Positions 9,849 to 21,769 are shown, numbered from the stretch's first letter. The stretch is 64,000 nt of DNA from Macrolepiota albuminosa (GCA_027475525.1 JAMWFC010000106.1:248001-312000), one strand, 5' to 3'. Program-made: numbers and translations. Notes: generated by a model from the letters alone, not told the origin.

Positions 9849-11975
9849 TCAAGTAATACTTCTACCAAGTACTACACTGAACTGGGACCGTCATCGCTGA
9901 CAACACAAGGACAGAAGCAAGGACCAGCAATAGTGGTCAGTAGGGAGGACAACGATGTCGTAAGGTTGGAAAAGGCGTTGACAGCACCAGGAATTCCAGA
10001 GTTGCACAGAAGGGCTGGCAAACAGCCTCAGGAGAGTTATGGCATTGTTAGTGGAGTGCCTCAGCAGGCATTGTCTGAGGTAGAGACTGTGACGACAACT
10101 CCAGCAGAGCCAGAGGCACTACTTGCAGTGCAGGAGGTTAAGACACCTTGAAAGCAAGTTACAATCAAGGAAGAGGTGGACGAAGTCCACATTCTTGAGG
10201 AGCAAACGCGACCACAACGTGTAGTGCGATGCATCCACCTAGTGGACAACTGGAATGAACACGTCAATTACCAGAGGATATGCAACCAGGACTTGCACAA
10301 TCATGGTGAGTCGTTAATTGACAACCAGGGGGTAGCCTTTGAAGGGCATGAGGGTGTAACGCCTGTCAATAAGATGCAGCAACAATTCATGGCTCAAACT
10401 GCTGAACGGGACAGAGGTCCAGGTGGTAGTGATAACAGTAGTGATCACTACAAATGGAGAGAGCCAAGTCGTCACAATAACGACGGTGGAGATCATGATC
10501 GCAGAAATAATGATTGGGACGATAATAATTGCCATGATAGTGGCAGGCAGGCTGGTGGGTTACCAGCAGAGCAACAAGTGAGGCAACAGCCCACCCCATG
10601 GCCAGAAAGAGTGGCCAATAAGCACCTGTTTTGCAGTCCCCAGGCATATTTGATGCCTGCACCTCATGAGTTGCATGAAACTACGCCAGGAATGAATGAA
10701 GCGGTCAGGATCCATATAGATCATATGCATGACCGTCTCACTTGTCTGGTGGATGACTTCCTTGGAGTCAGGTTTAAATTTCCTGCTGGGGTAAGTCCCC
10801 ACAAATCCGATGGTAAGCACATATGTGCGTACGCCGGAGGACATAGGTTCTTCCAACTGGAGGACTGGGCCATGGACGTCTGCTACCACCTGGCAGCCTG
10901 CTGCTATGGTGGAGACAACATGGACCAGGAAAGGATATTTGTGCTACATGAATTTATGGAGAGAGAGGCTTGGAATTGGTTCCGTCGCCATGTCCTCTAC
11001 ATTAATCATGACAAACCACATTGGACATTTAAAGAAGTCCTGATAGGACTGTATAATCGTTTTGTCAATGCTGCTACAATGCAGGAAGCTTGTGATGCCT
11101 TTAGATAGGCAGTGTATGACGCTAAGACTGGTGTCCAGACCTTTTATGATGACCTGGTGGGTCATGCACAGAATATGGCCATCTATCCAGACAAATACAC
11201 TATTCGCAAGACATTCCTGGATGGAATACCCGCAGACATGAGGAGGGCGTTAATACGCGACGACAATTTGTCTCCGGAGGTCAATACTGTGACCAAATTC
11301 TTGGTGTATGCCATCCGTTATGAGCAGTCGACATGGACTGCAAACCATTATGAGCAGTGGAGTTCACACCAAGGAACCGTGAACCGTCAGGCAGTGAAGG
11401 GGGGGACCTTCCTGGCCAAACGGACGGAGATGGAGAACAATTGCAATCAGCAATTTGTTGTCCGTAAGACAATTCCTGGAGGCCAATGGCCTCAATCGAA
11501 GCCTGCTGGGCAATTGCCAGCAAAGGATAGTCGACCCTTTTTGGGTCAGAACCAAGTAGCAACAAGAGGGGTGGTAGCGCCTGCAGCGCGTATGGCAAGC
11601 AAACCTGCTGGGGCTCCAGGAGCGGCCCAGAGAAGGCCTGCCGGAGATCCCTCAGCGTGCTACAATTGTGGCAGGAGCGGGCATTTTGCTAAGGAATACC
11701 CCGCCCCTCCTAAGGCACACATCCAAGCGGACCATACAGCTGCAGCACCTAGTGATGTCATCAGTGATGATGAGGACAATGATATTGTCGACAAATTGGA
11801 GGAGGAGCTGCAAGTAGAGGCTGACAGTTTGGAAGTGGATGATGCCAAGAGCGTCCAGATTGATGACAATGAATACATTGCAGTGGACGTGTACGACAGC
11901 AATTATTATGCTCGTGATGACAAGGAAGAACACCTGTTTGCACTGACAGAGTGCTGTGGAGATCAGCGCGTCTGA
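9849..11975 (+). pseudogene. Gag polyprotein of family 2
   Basis: One frame runs through gag into the protease, broken by single stops at 10149-10151, 11106-11108 (TAG for CAG) and 11973-11975 (TGA). The capsid-like part includes FMEREAWNWFRRHV, IGLYNRFVNAATMQEACDAF and VQTFYDDLVGHAQ. Near 11658-11702 is a zinc knuckle (CYNCGRSGHFAKEY) whose last Cys is Tyr, a G-to-A change. An acidic tail (ISDDEDNDIVDKLEEEL) precedes the protease. Gag would form the particle that packages the RNA. It is inactive as written. Confidence 0.8.
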
Positions 11976-12479
11976 ATGAGATGCATAACCCTGCAGAAGG
12001 CAACTAATAAGTTGCAGAGGCCACGCTATACTCCTGAGGAGACGGAGTGCCTGGTCACGTATGTTGATGTTAATGGACATCCGGCATGGACATTGTGGGA
12101 CTCTGGGAGTACCACTACGGGCATTACGCCCCAGTTTGCTCACGTCAACGCAATTCGTGTTCATGAACTGGAGGAGCCATTGATGCTCCAGCTGGGGACT
12201 GTAGAGAGTCACGCCATGGTGCAGTTTGGCACAGAAGTGAGAATAAAGACGTCAGGGACATTGACAAAAGAATATGTGGATATAGCAAATTTTGATTGCT
12301 ACAACATGATCATCGGTACACCGTTCATGCGTAAGAACAAGGTGTCACTGGATTTTGTGAATGACATGGTTGTTGTGAATGGTACACCTTTGAAGGCAGA
12401 GAAAGTCGTGTTAAACGACACAGATGGTTGTTTGAGGCGCTATTGCGCAACTGAAAAGCGGCGTGATGAACGCAACTAA
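11976..12479 (+). pseudogene. Retropepsin of family 2
   Basis: It is in the same frame as gag after one stop. The segment CLVTYVDVNGHPAWTLWDSG carries the D-S-G-S catalytic motif, and NMIIGTPFMRKNKVSLDF is the closing strand with I-I-G. It has a single protease domain, unlike family 1. A stop at 12477-12479 separates it from the following linker. Confidence 0.85.
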
Positions 12480-13016
12480 CTAGATGGTTGCAGGAGAGCA
12501 ACCATACAGGAGGTGGAGGACAAACAGGTCCCACCGAAAAGCCTGCTGGCAGACTCGCCAGCTATACTGATGTCTGAGGAAGAGTTTCAAGGAACTCTGA
12601 AGAAGGAGAAGCACCCGGATGTGACTGGGCATATCAGTGGAAAGCCTAAACAGGCTGTACAGTGCAAGAATGAGCGTGGTAACCGTGTGGTGGAGTCGCT
12701 GGAATGCCAGCGGACTAGCTCTCGAGTGAAGGTTAAGGATCTCGTCAAGGACAAGGTATACAGTACGATGGGAACTGTGAGTAGCACTAGGTCGCTAATG
12801 GATCGACCAGTGCCTCGGCCAGGAGTGCAATGGGCATATGACCCACAAATGCCATGGGAGTGGAACGAGCTGGTGGCATCAATGGTGATGCAGACTGTGG
12901 GAAGGGTGCAGGCGACCCAGACGGGGGAAGTATACCGTCACGCACAAGAGGATGAGATTTCCAAAACAGTGGATATTGTATTTAATGGACTCTCGTTGAA
13001 AGCAAGAAGTGTGTAG
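12480..13016 (+). pseudogene. Linker region after protease, family 2
   Basis: It is still in the gag-protease frame (open from about 12513 to the stop at 13014-13016). It has no RT motif. The text is polar, with DKQVPPKSLLADSP and MPWEWNELVASMV. The RT and RNase H expected between here and the integrase are missing, so an internal deletion joins this linker to the middle of the integrase near 13137. Confidence 0.55.
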
Positions 13017-13812
13017 TTGTCGTCAAGTACAACAAGAGTGGGGGATAGACAAACCGTTGTAAGGTTGAATCCAGGAGATCTCACAGAAGAGCACGTACGT
13101 GCCTTATGGGAGCAATTTGAACCAAAGGTTCAGCCACGTATAGCACACGTAGTAAAAGATCTCATTCTGGTGAGAACCACCATGACAGTGTCGGACTTGT
13201 CGTGGATCTATCTCAAGGAGATAGTGCACCTCCATGGATTGCCAAGCTTGATCGTAAGCAATTGAGATGCTAAGTTCACTTCCAAATGGTGGAAGGAGCT
13301 GCACAAACTGCTAGGAGCAAAGTTGCTCATGTCAATGTTGTTTCATCTGCAAACAGATGGTCAAACTGAACACGTGAATAGAAATATTGTGCAAATACTG
13401 CGAGCATTTGTATGTCCTGATCAGAAGGACTGGGTGGATAGATGTCCACTTGTGGAATTTGCGATAAACGCAAGCATATCAGAAACCACAGGGTATTCAC
13501 CCTTTGAATTCAACAATGGCTACATGCCATCCATGATTCGTGAACTTTGTACAGACAAAGTTATTCATGTGGGAGTAAAGCAGTTTGCGCACACCGCACT
13601 AGGAAACTTGGCAGATACCCATGATGCAATTATAGAATCACATGTATGGCAGACCAAACATGCGAATAATCGCAGATGTGATGAGCCAGACATTGAGAAA
13701 GGGAACCTAGTGTACCTTTCAACAAAGAACTTGAACCTGCCAAAGGACAGGGCAAGTAAGTTGTGTCTGAAGTGGATTGGACCATATAAGGTCCTTGAGG
13801 CGGAGCCGAGCA
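13017..13812 (+). pseudogene. Integrase core fragment of family 2
   Basis: Recognisable from about 13137: VHLHGLPSLIVSN-stop-DAKFTSKWW, the second catalytic region. The usual SDRD is changed to SN-stop-D by two CpG-type transitions. LQTDGQTEHVNR then retains the catalytic Glu, and ISETTGYSPFEFNNGYMP is the typical following segment. The zinc finger and first Asp are gone. The frame ends at IGPYKVLEAEPS where the reversed family-1 LTR is inserted. Confidence 0.85.
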
Positions 13813-14550
13813 TGTTGTCAGGTTCCGCTGAGTCAGGGGCTTTCCTGGAAAGCAACACCCTTACAATGCGGACTTGACCTACGGATACTCAGGTGTCTGG
13901 AACTCTGGGGCTAGGACTCCAGGGTTCAAGACAGGGACAGGGGTAATCCCAGGGGTTTTGGGATGAGGGTAGCTGAGGGTTGGGTGGGGGGTCAAGTCGT
14001 GAACCAGAGGTTCTAAGATGAGACCAAGTTAGCAAGTTAAAGTCGCGAAGTATGTACCAAACTTAGAGCATGCGGTTATTCAGGCGTGCTAGTCGAAGCG
14101 TACCAATCAGGGCATACCAGTCAAACAAAAGGGCACGCAACAATCAAAGTTAATATCAAGACTAGTGATTACAATGGGGGGCTACACTATAAGTATTACG
14201 GGGTCAGGTCCAGGTTCCTAGGGTTCTGGGGTGTCTGGAATAAGTTCCGGGGGTCATTGAGTAGCGGGAGGGGGACTGTATACTGGGATTGCGCGTGTGG
14301 GGCACACGATCAATTGGCACGGAGTGAGCCATGATGCGTGATGGCCCGGAAGCGGTCACTGTGATCCGATTGTGACCGGGGTTGATGGCGGCAGACCCTG
14401 GATCCATGATGCGTGGTTGCTGGGGTGCCGGGTGATGGCGGTGTCGGTAGTGGTGATGGCGGGGCACGTTCTGCGGGGTCGGAGGGAGGGTCCTGGATGG
14501 AGTTCTGGGGGTGTCTCAGGGTGGATCCCGAGGGGGGGGGGGTTGTGACA
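13813..14550 (-). mobile_element. Solo LTR of family 1 inserted in family 2
   Basis: Read on the minus strand it starts TGTCACAACCCCCC and ends CCTGACAACA, 738 bases, and aligns along its whole length with the LTR at 23751-24486. It interrupts the family-2 integrase between EAEPS and YVLELPHAL. Flanking 5-mers (GAGCA and CACGT) do not match, so the target duplication is lost or was never shared. It is the most complete LTR of family 1 in the window. Confidence 0.92.
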
Positions 14551-14555
14551 CACGT

Positions 14556-14899
14556 CTAACTACGTGCTGGAACTACCCCATGCGCTGCAAGCGTGCAGAA
14601 TAGTTTCTAAGTTTCATGTGTCACTATTGCAACCATATATGGCCAGTAGTGATGTGCTCTTCCCTAATTGCGCAACTCCGGAGCCATATGACTTTGGAAC
14701 TGGCAATGACCAGGAGTGGTTTGTAGATGACCTCATTGGTCATTGGTGGACAAAGGAAAACCTCAAATTTGAGGTAAGGTGGAGCTTAGGTGATACTATC
14801 TGGGAACCGCTAGTGAACTACAAAGACCTTGCAGCGATGGACAGGTATCTAGAGTTGCAGGGCATGAAACACCCTCAACAGCTAGCAAAATGCGTGTAA
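14556..14899 (+). pseudogene. Integrase C-terminus with chromodomain-like tail, family 2
   Basis: The integrase tail resumes after the solo LTR (IVSKFHVSLLQPY, the usual end of the fold). NDQEWFVDDLIGHWW, FEVRWSLGDTIWEPL and YLELQG follow, a degenerate chromodomain pattern with W-P at the expected place. It ends at TAA 14897-14899. The frame is open throughout this part. Confidence 0.75.
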
Positions 14900-15114
14900 C
14901 GCGCGTGTGGTGGTGGAATGTGGACAAAGTCCACTTTGATAGCTGGTGACTAACTGGGTGGCTACTAATTGTGGCTGCTGATTGTGGCTGTTTACGCGAC
15001 TATGATGGCCAGTGAGAGGCCAGGTGGCATGTATTTGTGGTTATTTACACCACTAGTGGAGTTGGGAGATTGTTTTTTTTCTTTCTTTCCTCAGTCCCAA
15101 TACACGTAGCTTAC

Positions 15115-18048
15115 ATGTCGCAGTTTAATGGCCTATTGGGGGCCGCAAAAGAGTGTTCAGAGCCGGCAAGGCTCTAGTGGAGGGGGGAGACCCCCAAATA
15201 TTATGTGAGATTATCAATACCAGGGGCAGCTGCCATATGCAGCGGCAAGTCAGTTTCAGTCAGCGGGCATGGCCTATCCAGGCTGTGAGGAGCCGCTTCC
15301 ATACCAGACACCCCTCCACTCGCAAGAGATGGAGGTCGATGACAAAGGGCGCTATGGGCGCCCGGAGGACAGCACGTGCTGTGAGCGCTATTACCAGGAA
15401 CCATTGTCACGCTCATTTGCATCAAATCTGACATATGCGGGTGTGGTGATGGGGCTGCCGTCAGTGCCATGGGTGCATTGGCCTGTGGCAGAGTTGTATG
15501 TGGAGCCTGCGCCACAAGCGCAGAAGTTAGCAGTGCCAGACGTACTGTTGGGCAGATTGGAAGCAGCAGGACAGCCAGTCCCTGCAACTGTGTCCTTCCT
15601 GCAGGACAGTCTGGCCATGATGGTGATGGAGGGATTGCTTGACCAGATTGAGCTGATAAAGAGGCAGCACATCGCAGCGCTGGAACAGATCAAATGCACA
15701 TCTAAGTGCAAAGTGTCCACATTTGAGGAACCGACTGCCAAGGTCAAAAGGGCTAAACATCAGCCCAGTCAACCGGTCAAACCTCCACAGGCAAGGATGC
15801 TATCAGCCGCGCAATTCACATGCCTGGAGCAGTCTGCTCAGCCTGTTGCTTTGTCATCACAATTACCCAGTCCGGGCCCTCAGGCCTCCTCAGAGTCGCT
15901 GGCTGCCGTCAGTGAACCCTTGGCAGGTCTGTCCCTGGGTCAGCAGGAATCCGCATTGTCTCAGGCTCCACCTATGGGGCCCAAAACTGTCGCTGTGGCA
16001 CCAAGAGCGCCCATTACTGTTGTCCCTTGTGCTGAGCCTGGAGGGAGAATTCTGGCACAAAATGCGCCTGCTCCTCTGGTGGCTCAGCCACCATTCAAAT
16101 CTTCTGCCCTGGCCTAGTCGGGGTCTGCATGCCATAAGCCTCCTCTTGATGCCTCCAAGCTGGAGGTGATAGAGTTTTTGGCTGGCATTCCCGCACAGGC
16201 CAGGAAGGTCTTGATGTTGTTTTTATTGCCTGTTACCGTGCCTGCTCTGCAGGCACACTTTCCCATGGTTGTTCTGACCACCAACCCTCACTCCCCGGAG
16301 CAATATGATGGTCTGGTGGTGACCTCGAGGAATCGTCCCATGCCTGAAAAAGGCAAAGCACCTGTGGCCTCCTTATCTGACAAGAGCGACTATGGAGAGT
16401 CGAGCTCTGAGCATGAGGAGGAGGCAGAAGAAGGGGAATCGGCAGCAGACCAATTCCAGAGAGTATCGTGCAATAAGTGCATTGCAAAAAAGAAGGTGAT
16501 TCGCACCAAGGAGCTGCAGGCCCTCAAACAGAGGTCCAAGGATGAGTTTTTGGGGAGAATCCCCAATGAATTGGGGGTGAAGGTGTGGGCACCACTCAAT
16601 ATTGAGCAAACAAACTCGTGCTTCAGAGGAGCACTCAGCCACTGCACTTATTATTTGTATCAGTCGAATACCGTGCTGTTGGGAGCCGAGGCCAATCAGG
16701 CAGCGGCATATCTTCTGGGCACTGTGCTGGCATTCCTGCCAGCATCATTTACAAGTATTCCCCTTGCGGCCTCCCCTGCACTCCATTAGAGCTGGATCGG
16801 CTCTACAAATACTATTCGAACAAGCATGCTCCCTGTCACAAACAAATTACTGCCTACCTCCTCATCACGGAGCTTCAGATGTTTGCTCAGCAAACCAATG
16901 AGTCATTACATGACCGAACAATGATGCTCCTGATGAAGGACCCGCGATATCAGAACCTCGTCAGCCCAATCCAGGGGGCTGACGACCTTGCGCTTGTTGA
17001 GCACCGACACATACCAGGGCGCTTTCTGCGCACAAAAGAAGATGGCTCAACCGCGCTGCACGTAATGCGTGCTCAAGATCCAGCCACACCGTTTGACCTG
17101 GATCAGCTTGCGCAATACGCGCTGATCTTTGATCATCCGGGGTTGGAAAACACGTATCAAGGCATTGCGGTTGATCATGCCTACTGCATGCACTGGCAAA
17201 CCCTCTTTGGGTTCACCTTTTGCCAAGCTCTTTGTGCTAACAGCGCAGCCAAGCCCGTGATTGTGCGGCGCATAACCCTCGTCATGGCCCACCTGGGTCT
17301 GTACCGTGAGGCTATCGCCTCTTATAATTCCATGTTTCCAGACCAGCTGTTTGAGCCCCAGAGAGGGCCCCAGCTGGAACTTCACCCCATGCACATACCC
17401 AATGAGTTTGCACAAAACTTTTCAGATGACGACACGTTATGCGTCTTGCTACACAACCAGATACCTGTCAACTGGGTGGACCATGTGTATACCTACGGAG
17501 TGGTCTTCCTGGAACAGCAGTTCCACACCCCCACAATGTCTATGGACATCTTCTGCCAAATCGATGACAAGCGCATGGAGCGCTTGAACAAATACGGCAC
17601 CCCTCCCGCAATTCCACAATGGGATGGATGGTGGGAGATGACTGAAGACGATCATTATCATCTTATGTTCAAGCACAACAAGGAAAGTCATCTTCCCGAA
17701 AACCCCGAGGCCAATGGCCTCTACTATTTCATTGGCATGGACTCAAACCAGGTCTGCCTCCTAAAATGCATGGCAGTGCATGACCTGCCTGCAGCTGACA
17801 TGGACCCAAGCCGGGTCAATCTCCTACCACACACGGCAGCGCAGAGTATGCTACTCACCAATGCTTCAGCAATTAATGTCGCACTAACTGAGTCTATGGT
17901 GATAGACACACCTGTAGTCGAGGGGCCTAACACCCCACCAAGGACGGAATCGGCACCTCCCCCTCCCATGATTAACATTGCACTGGAGGAGAAGTCAATG
18001 GTGACTGAGATGGGAGCAGGTGCGGGAGCATCATCAGATGGGTTCTAG
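15115..18048 (+). pseudogene. Extra ORF of family 2, between integrase and 3' LTR
   Basis: Function unknown. Pieces: 15204-16117 (Gln/Pro/Tyr-rich start, then VMEGLLDQIELIKRQHIAAL, Pro/Ser-rich), 16118-16789 after one TAG (acidic EHEEEAEEGES, then GRIPNELGVKVW, NTVLLGAEA), and about 16750-18048 in another frame (LDRLYKYYSNKH, LLHNQIPVNWVDHVYTYGV, YGTPPAIPQWDGWWEM). A splice-like CCTCAG lies at about 15093, before an ATG at 15115. There is no signal peptide or membrane segment, so it is not an obvious envelope gene despite its position. A clear homologue lies at 60.6-63.9 kb. The frame change near 16750 falls where the homologue also changes frame, so an intron is possible. Confidence 0.65.
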
Positions 18049-18407
18049 ACCCATATTTTGTTATGTAGGTACCTCCAAGTAATTCACTCGAAACATTCCA
18101 GCTGATACGCACCCCAGAGTCGCGTGTAGATACAGCGGACTCAGAGGAGGGGTCACTCGAATTTTGTTTTCTTTATTTATATATATATATATTCATGCTG
18201 CATCTACTGCTGGCGCAACATGTGCATCTGTCTGATAAGGACTGATTCCTATTGTGTCTAGATGACACATCTACATTGCGAACAAATACTAACGTCTTGC
18301 AGCAATGCAATACACATGTTATTTATCTGATGTTTGCACTATCATGCACCCTACATCTCACTCCAACTCCCTTCCTAAGACCGAGTATTCAGTCTCATTG
18401 GGGGGTA
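18049..18407 (+). other. 3' untranslated region and polypurine tract of family 2
   Basis: There is no coding potential. A short TA microsatellite occurs at about 18178-18192. TTGGGGGGTA directly before the LTR at 18408 is the likely polypurine tract that primes plus-strand synthesis. Confidence 0.7.
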
Positions 18408-18589
18408 TGTAATGGAGTCACATGTATTACTAGCATTAACAATGCTATAATTGTTCAGTAGAGTATTACATAAGACAACATCTTGTTTTCACTCTAAATA
18501 CTAGTCAAATCCAATACTGTGGTCTGATTTAGCACTGTGTGATACACACAAGATAGTTCTAACTCATAACTCTAGGTTACATTGTTACA
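18408..18589 (+). repeat. 3' LTR of family 2
   Basis: It starts TGTAATGGAG and ends TTGTTACA, followed by the GAGCA target duplicate at 18590-18594 and then by family-1 sequence. It matches 8042-8217 with mostly C/T and G/A differences. Confidence 0.93.
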
Positions 18590-18594
18590 GAGCA

Positions 18595-19950
18595 AATCCT
18601 CCGAGAAGTAGTTCCCCCAGAGTATCATGAGTTTGCTGACGTATTCTCTGAAGGAGACGCCAAGGAGATTCCCCCTCACTGCCCCTATGACCATATGATC
18701 GACCTTGAGGAAGGAGCTGCCCCCCCTTTTGGCAAGGTATACAACATGTCGGAAGTCAAACTCTGGGCCCTCAAGGACTACCTCGATGAAATGCTCGGGA
18801 AGGGATTTATCCGACCCTCCGCCTCCACTGCCAGAGCCCCAGTTCTATTCACCAAGAAGAAGGACGGTTCGCTCTGACTCTGCATCGACTACCGGGGACT
18901 CAATAAGATCACCAAGAAGAACCGCTATCTGCTCCCGCTCATTGGCAATCTGGTTGATCGACTCCGCAGTGCCAAGGTTTACACAAAAATTGACCTATGC
19001 TCTGGCTACAACAACGTCTGCATTGCCCTGGGACACAAGTGGAAAACCGTGTTCTGCACGCAGTATGGTCTGTTTGAGTACCTTGTGATGCCTTTTGGGA
19101 TGACTAACTCCCCACCACATTCCAATACTTCATGAACAACATCTTCCATGACATGAGCCTGTTTTTGTGATTGTCTACCTGGACGACATCCTCATCTACT
19201 CTGACTTGAAGGAGGACCACCAGAAGCATGTCTGGCAAGTCCTTGAACGCCTCTGGAAACACAACCTCCACGCCAAGCCCAAGAAGTGTTCCTTCTACAC
19301 GGAAGAGATTGAGTATCTCGGTGTCATCATATCTCCTAATGGCCTTTGCATGGACCCCCACAAGGTCAAGGCCATTGTCAACTAGCTGCAACCCCAGAAC
19401 GTCAAGAAAGTACAACCCTTCTTGGGTTTGGCTAATTTCTACCAGAGGTTTATAGACAACTACTCCGGTATCACAAAACCCCTCAACTAGCTCACACGCA
19501 AGGACATCGCATGGAATTGGGACAGTAAGTGCCAGAGCATCTTTAACCTGCTCAAAGAGGCTTTCACAGCCACCCCCGTACTCCGGCACTACGACCCCAC
19601 CCTTCCGATCATCCTAGAATGTGACACCTCTGACTACGCCATCGCCGGGATTCTCTTGCAGATGGGATCTGATGGTGGGGAGCCCCAGCCAGTCGCCTTC
19701 TACACCCGGTCCATGATCAACGCCGAGCTCAACTACAACATCTACGACAAGGAGCTCCTTGCCATTGTCAAAGCCTTCAAACAATGGCAAGCCTACCTCG
19801 AGGGAGCCTGGCACAGGATCCAGGTCTACTTGGATCACAACAACCTGCAGTACTTCACCATGACCAAGCAACTTAGTCGACAACAGGCCCAATGGTCCGA
19901 GATCCTCTCAGAGTACGACTTCACGGTCCAGTACTGCCCAGGATGACTCA
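18595..19950 (+). pseudogene. Reverse transcriptase and RNase H of family 1 copy B
   Basis: RT motifs in order: [40 protein letters not shown] (catalytic Asp), [11 protein letters not shown] and YLDDILIYS (19176-19187), then LGVIISPNGL and GLANFYQRF. RNase H follows with LECDTSDYAIAG, IYDKELLAIVKAF and DHNNLQYF. It would copy element RNA to DNA. It is broken by TGA at 18875, a frameshift near 19114, TAG at 19383 and 19488, and TGA at 19945. Where copy A can be compared, the stops are CGA in copy A. Confidence 0.9.
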
Positions 19951-21533
19951 GAGCTAAACCCGATGCCCTCACCCAACGACCGGACATCTATCCAAAGAAG
20001 TCATTCGAGGTGGAGTGCAATGTGTTCAACCATTGCATGGTGATCCCTCCCAAACATCTGAATGCCGTACTGATTTTAAACAACAAAGAGACCCTGAGCC
20101 AGATCCGCCGCACCCTCTGAGACAAGTACTTCACCAACCATGACCCCCGCAACCCCCTCGACAGAACTGACTGGGACCCCACCTTTTCCTTGTCCCTCGA
20201 CAAAAAACTCCTTCTCCGGGACAGCCGCATCTACGTCCCAGATCACGCCCGACTTTGCTACAACGTTCTTTGCCAACCCCACAACCACAAGCTCCGGGGA
20301 CACCCTGGGATATGTAAGACCCTCCAGCTTATCTCCCGGGCTTACTTTTGGCCAGAGTTGAAGAAGGATGTGACCCGCTACATTTGATCATGCAAACCCT
20401 GCCTCCAGGCCAAGGTCCCCCGACACCGACCATATGGACTCCTAAAACCCCTGCCGGTCAGACGACGCCCCTGGTCCTCCATATCCCTGGATCACATCGT
20501 CAAACTTCCAGAATCTGAAGGGTTCGATGCCATTCTCATCGTTGTGTGTAGGCTAACCAAACAGGGCATCTTCCTACTCTGCCACACCATGAACACCACT
20601 CCAGACTTCGCCCAGCTGTTCCTTGAGCACGTCTTTGCCAAGCATGGACTCCTGGACGACATCGTCTCCAACTATGGCCCACTCTGTGTGTCCAAGTTTT
20701 GGACTTCCCTGTGTAAGGCCCTTGAAGTAAAGACTAACCTTTCTACCGCCTACCACCCCAAAACCGACGGACAAACCAAAAGGGTCAATCAGTCTCTTGA
20801 GCAATACCTCCAGCTGTACACCAAGCTCCCCCTGGCCAAGTTCACCTACAACAACACGCCACACTCTGCCACCGGAGTATCACTCTTCTTTGCCAACAAG
20901 AGATACCACCCCCGACTAACACTCTTGCTCCGGGACATCCCATTGCACACTGCCCACAAGGTCGCCCAGGATCTCCAGTCCCTTCACAAGTTCCTCTGGG
21001 AGGAAATCAACACCGCAAACCAGGCCTATGCAAAACACACTGACCAAAAACGGGAAGACACCCCCGACTGGACCCCCGGGACAAAGGTATGGTTAGATCA
21101 ATGCCACCTCCACACCTGCCAGCCCTCCCCAAAACTTGATCACAAGCACCTTGGCCTGTTCAAGATCTTGAAGAAAGTCTCATTCTATGCCTACAAGATC
21201 GAGCTCCCCCTGGGACTTGAAGGTCTGCACCTGGTATTCCATGTCTGCCTCCTGGAACAACACCCCCCGGATCTCTTCTCTGAATGATGCCCCAAGCCCC
21301 CTCCCCTGGTTGAGGTCGAGGACAAGTACCACTACATGGTTGAAGACATCCTCGACTCCCGGAACATTTGTGGATGACCCCACTTCCTCATACAATGGAA
21401 GGGATATGGCCCAGAGGACGACACCTGGGAACCATGTCAAAACCTCGAAGACGCCCTCGACAAACTCTGGGACTTCCAGCAACAGCATCCGGGAAACAAC
21501 CCTCCCAGGTGCAGGACCCACAGATGGCAGTAG
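19951..21533 (+). pseudogene. Integrase and chromodomain of family 1 copy B
   Basis: The zinc finger (HNHKLRGHPG, CKPC) has stops before it at 20119 and within it at 20386. The core has [22 protein letters not shown] (the second Asp is Asn here; copy A has SDRG) and DGQTKRVNQ, with Lys instead of the catalytic Glu as in copy A. About 39 bases after QYLQLY are deleted. The chromodomain YHYMVEDILDSRN, FLIQWKGYG and DDTWEP is recognisable, with TGA at 21286 and 21375. It is not functional. Confidence 0.9.
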
Positions 21534-21769
21534 TAGGCATAACCCCTGCCTCTGGGCTCACTTGGGATTCAACTCCCACATATATTTCCCGCTTTCTTCT
21601 GCGGTCTCTCTCTTTCTTACCCACTTTAATATTTCCAAGCCCTGGGAGCTGTCTCCCTATAACAAGGCCTGGGAGACCCCCTAACTTACAGTTCGTTTCT
21701 TCACACCTGGTTCCTGAGTCCCAAAGGAGCAAGTATATACAGTGCTACTCTACAGTATGGTACAAGGTG

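Larger units (their letters stand above)
8042..18589 (+). mobile_element. Nested Ty3-like LTR retrotransposon, family 2
   Basis: It is bounded by LTRs of about 180 bases (TGTAAT to GTTACA) and a GAGCA target duplication, and sits inside copy B of family 1. Inside are a gag-protease frame, part of an integrase with a chromodomain-like tail, and a large extra ORF before the 3' LTR. RT and RNase H are absent. LTRs differ at about 16 of 174 positions, nearly all transitions, so the insertion is not very recent. The integrase is itself split by a reversed family-1 solo LTR. Confidence 0.93.

Noticed and set aside
13808..14555. Target-site duplication of the solo LTR
   Set aside because: The flanking 5-mers GAGCA and CACGT do not match, and shifting the LTR ends by a few bases gives no match.
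16740..16800. Programmed frameshifting in the family-2 extra ORF
   Set aside because: The nested copy changes frame by -1 and the minus-strand copy by +1 at the same place, with no shared slippery site; independent indels or an intron fit better.
15115..18048. Envelope gene (errantivirus-like) after pol
   Set aside because: No signal peptide, furin-like site or transmembrane helix; Gln/Pro-rich and acidic composition does not fit an envelope protein.
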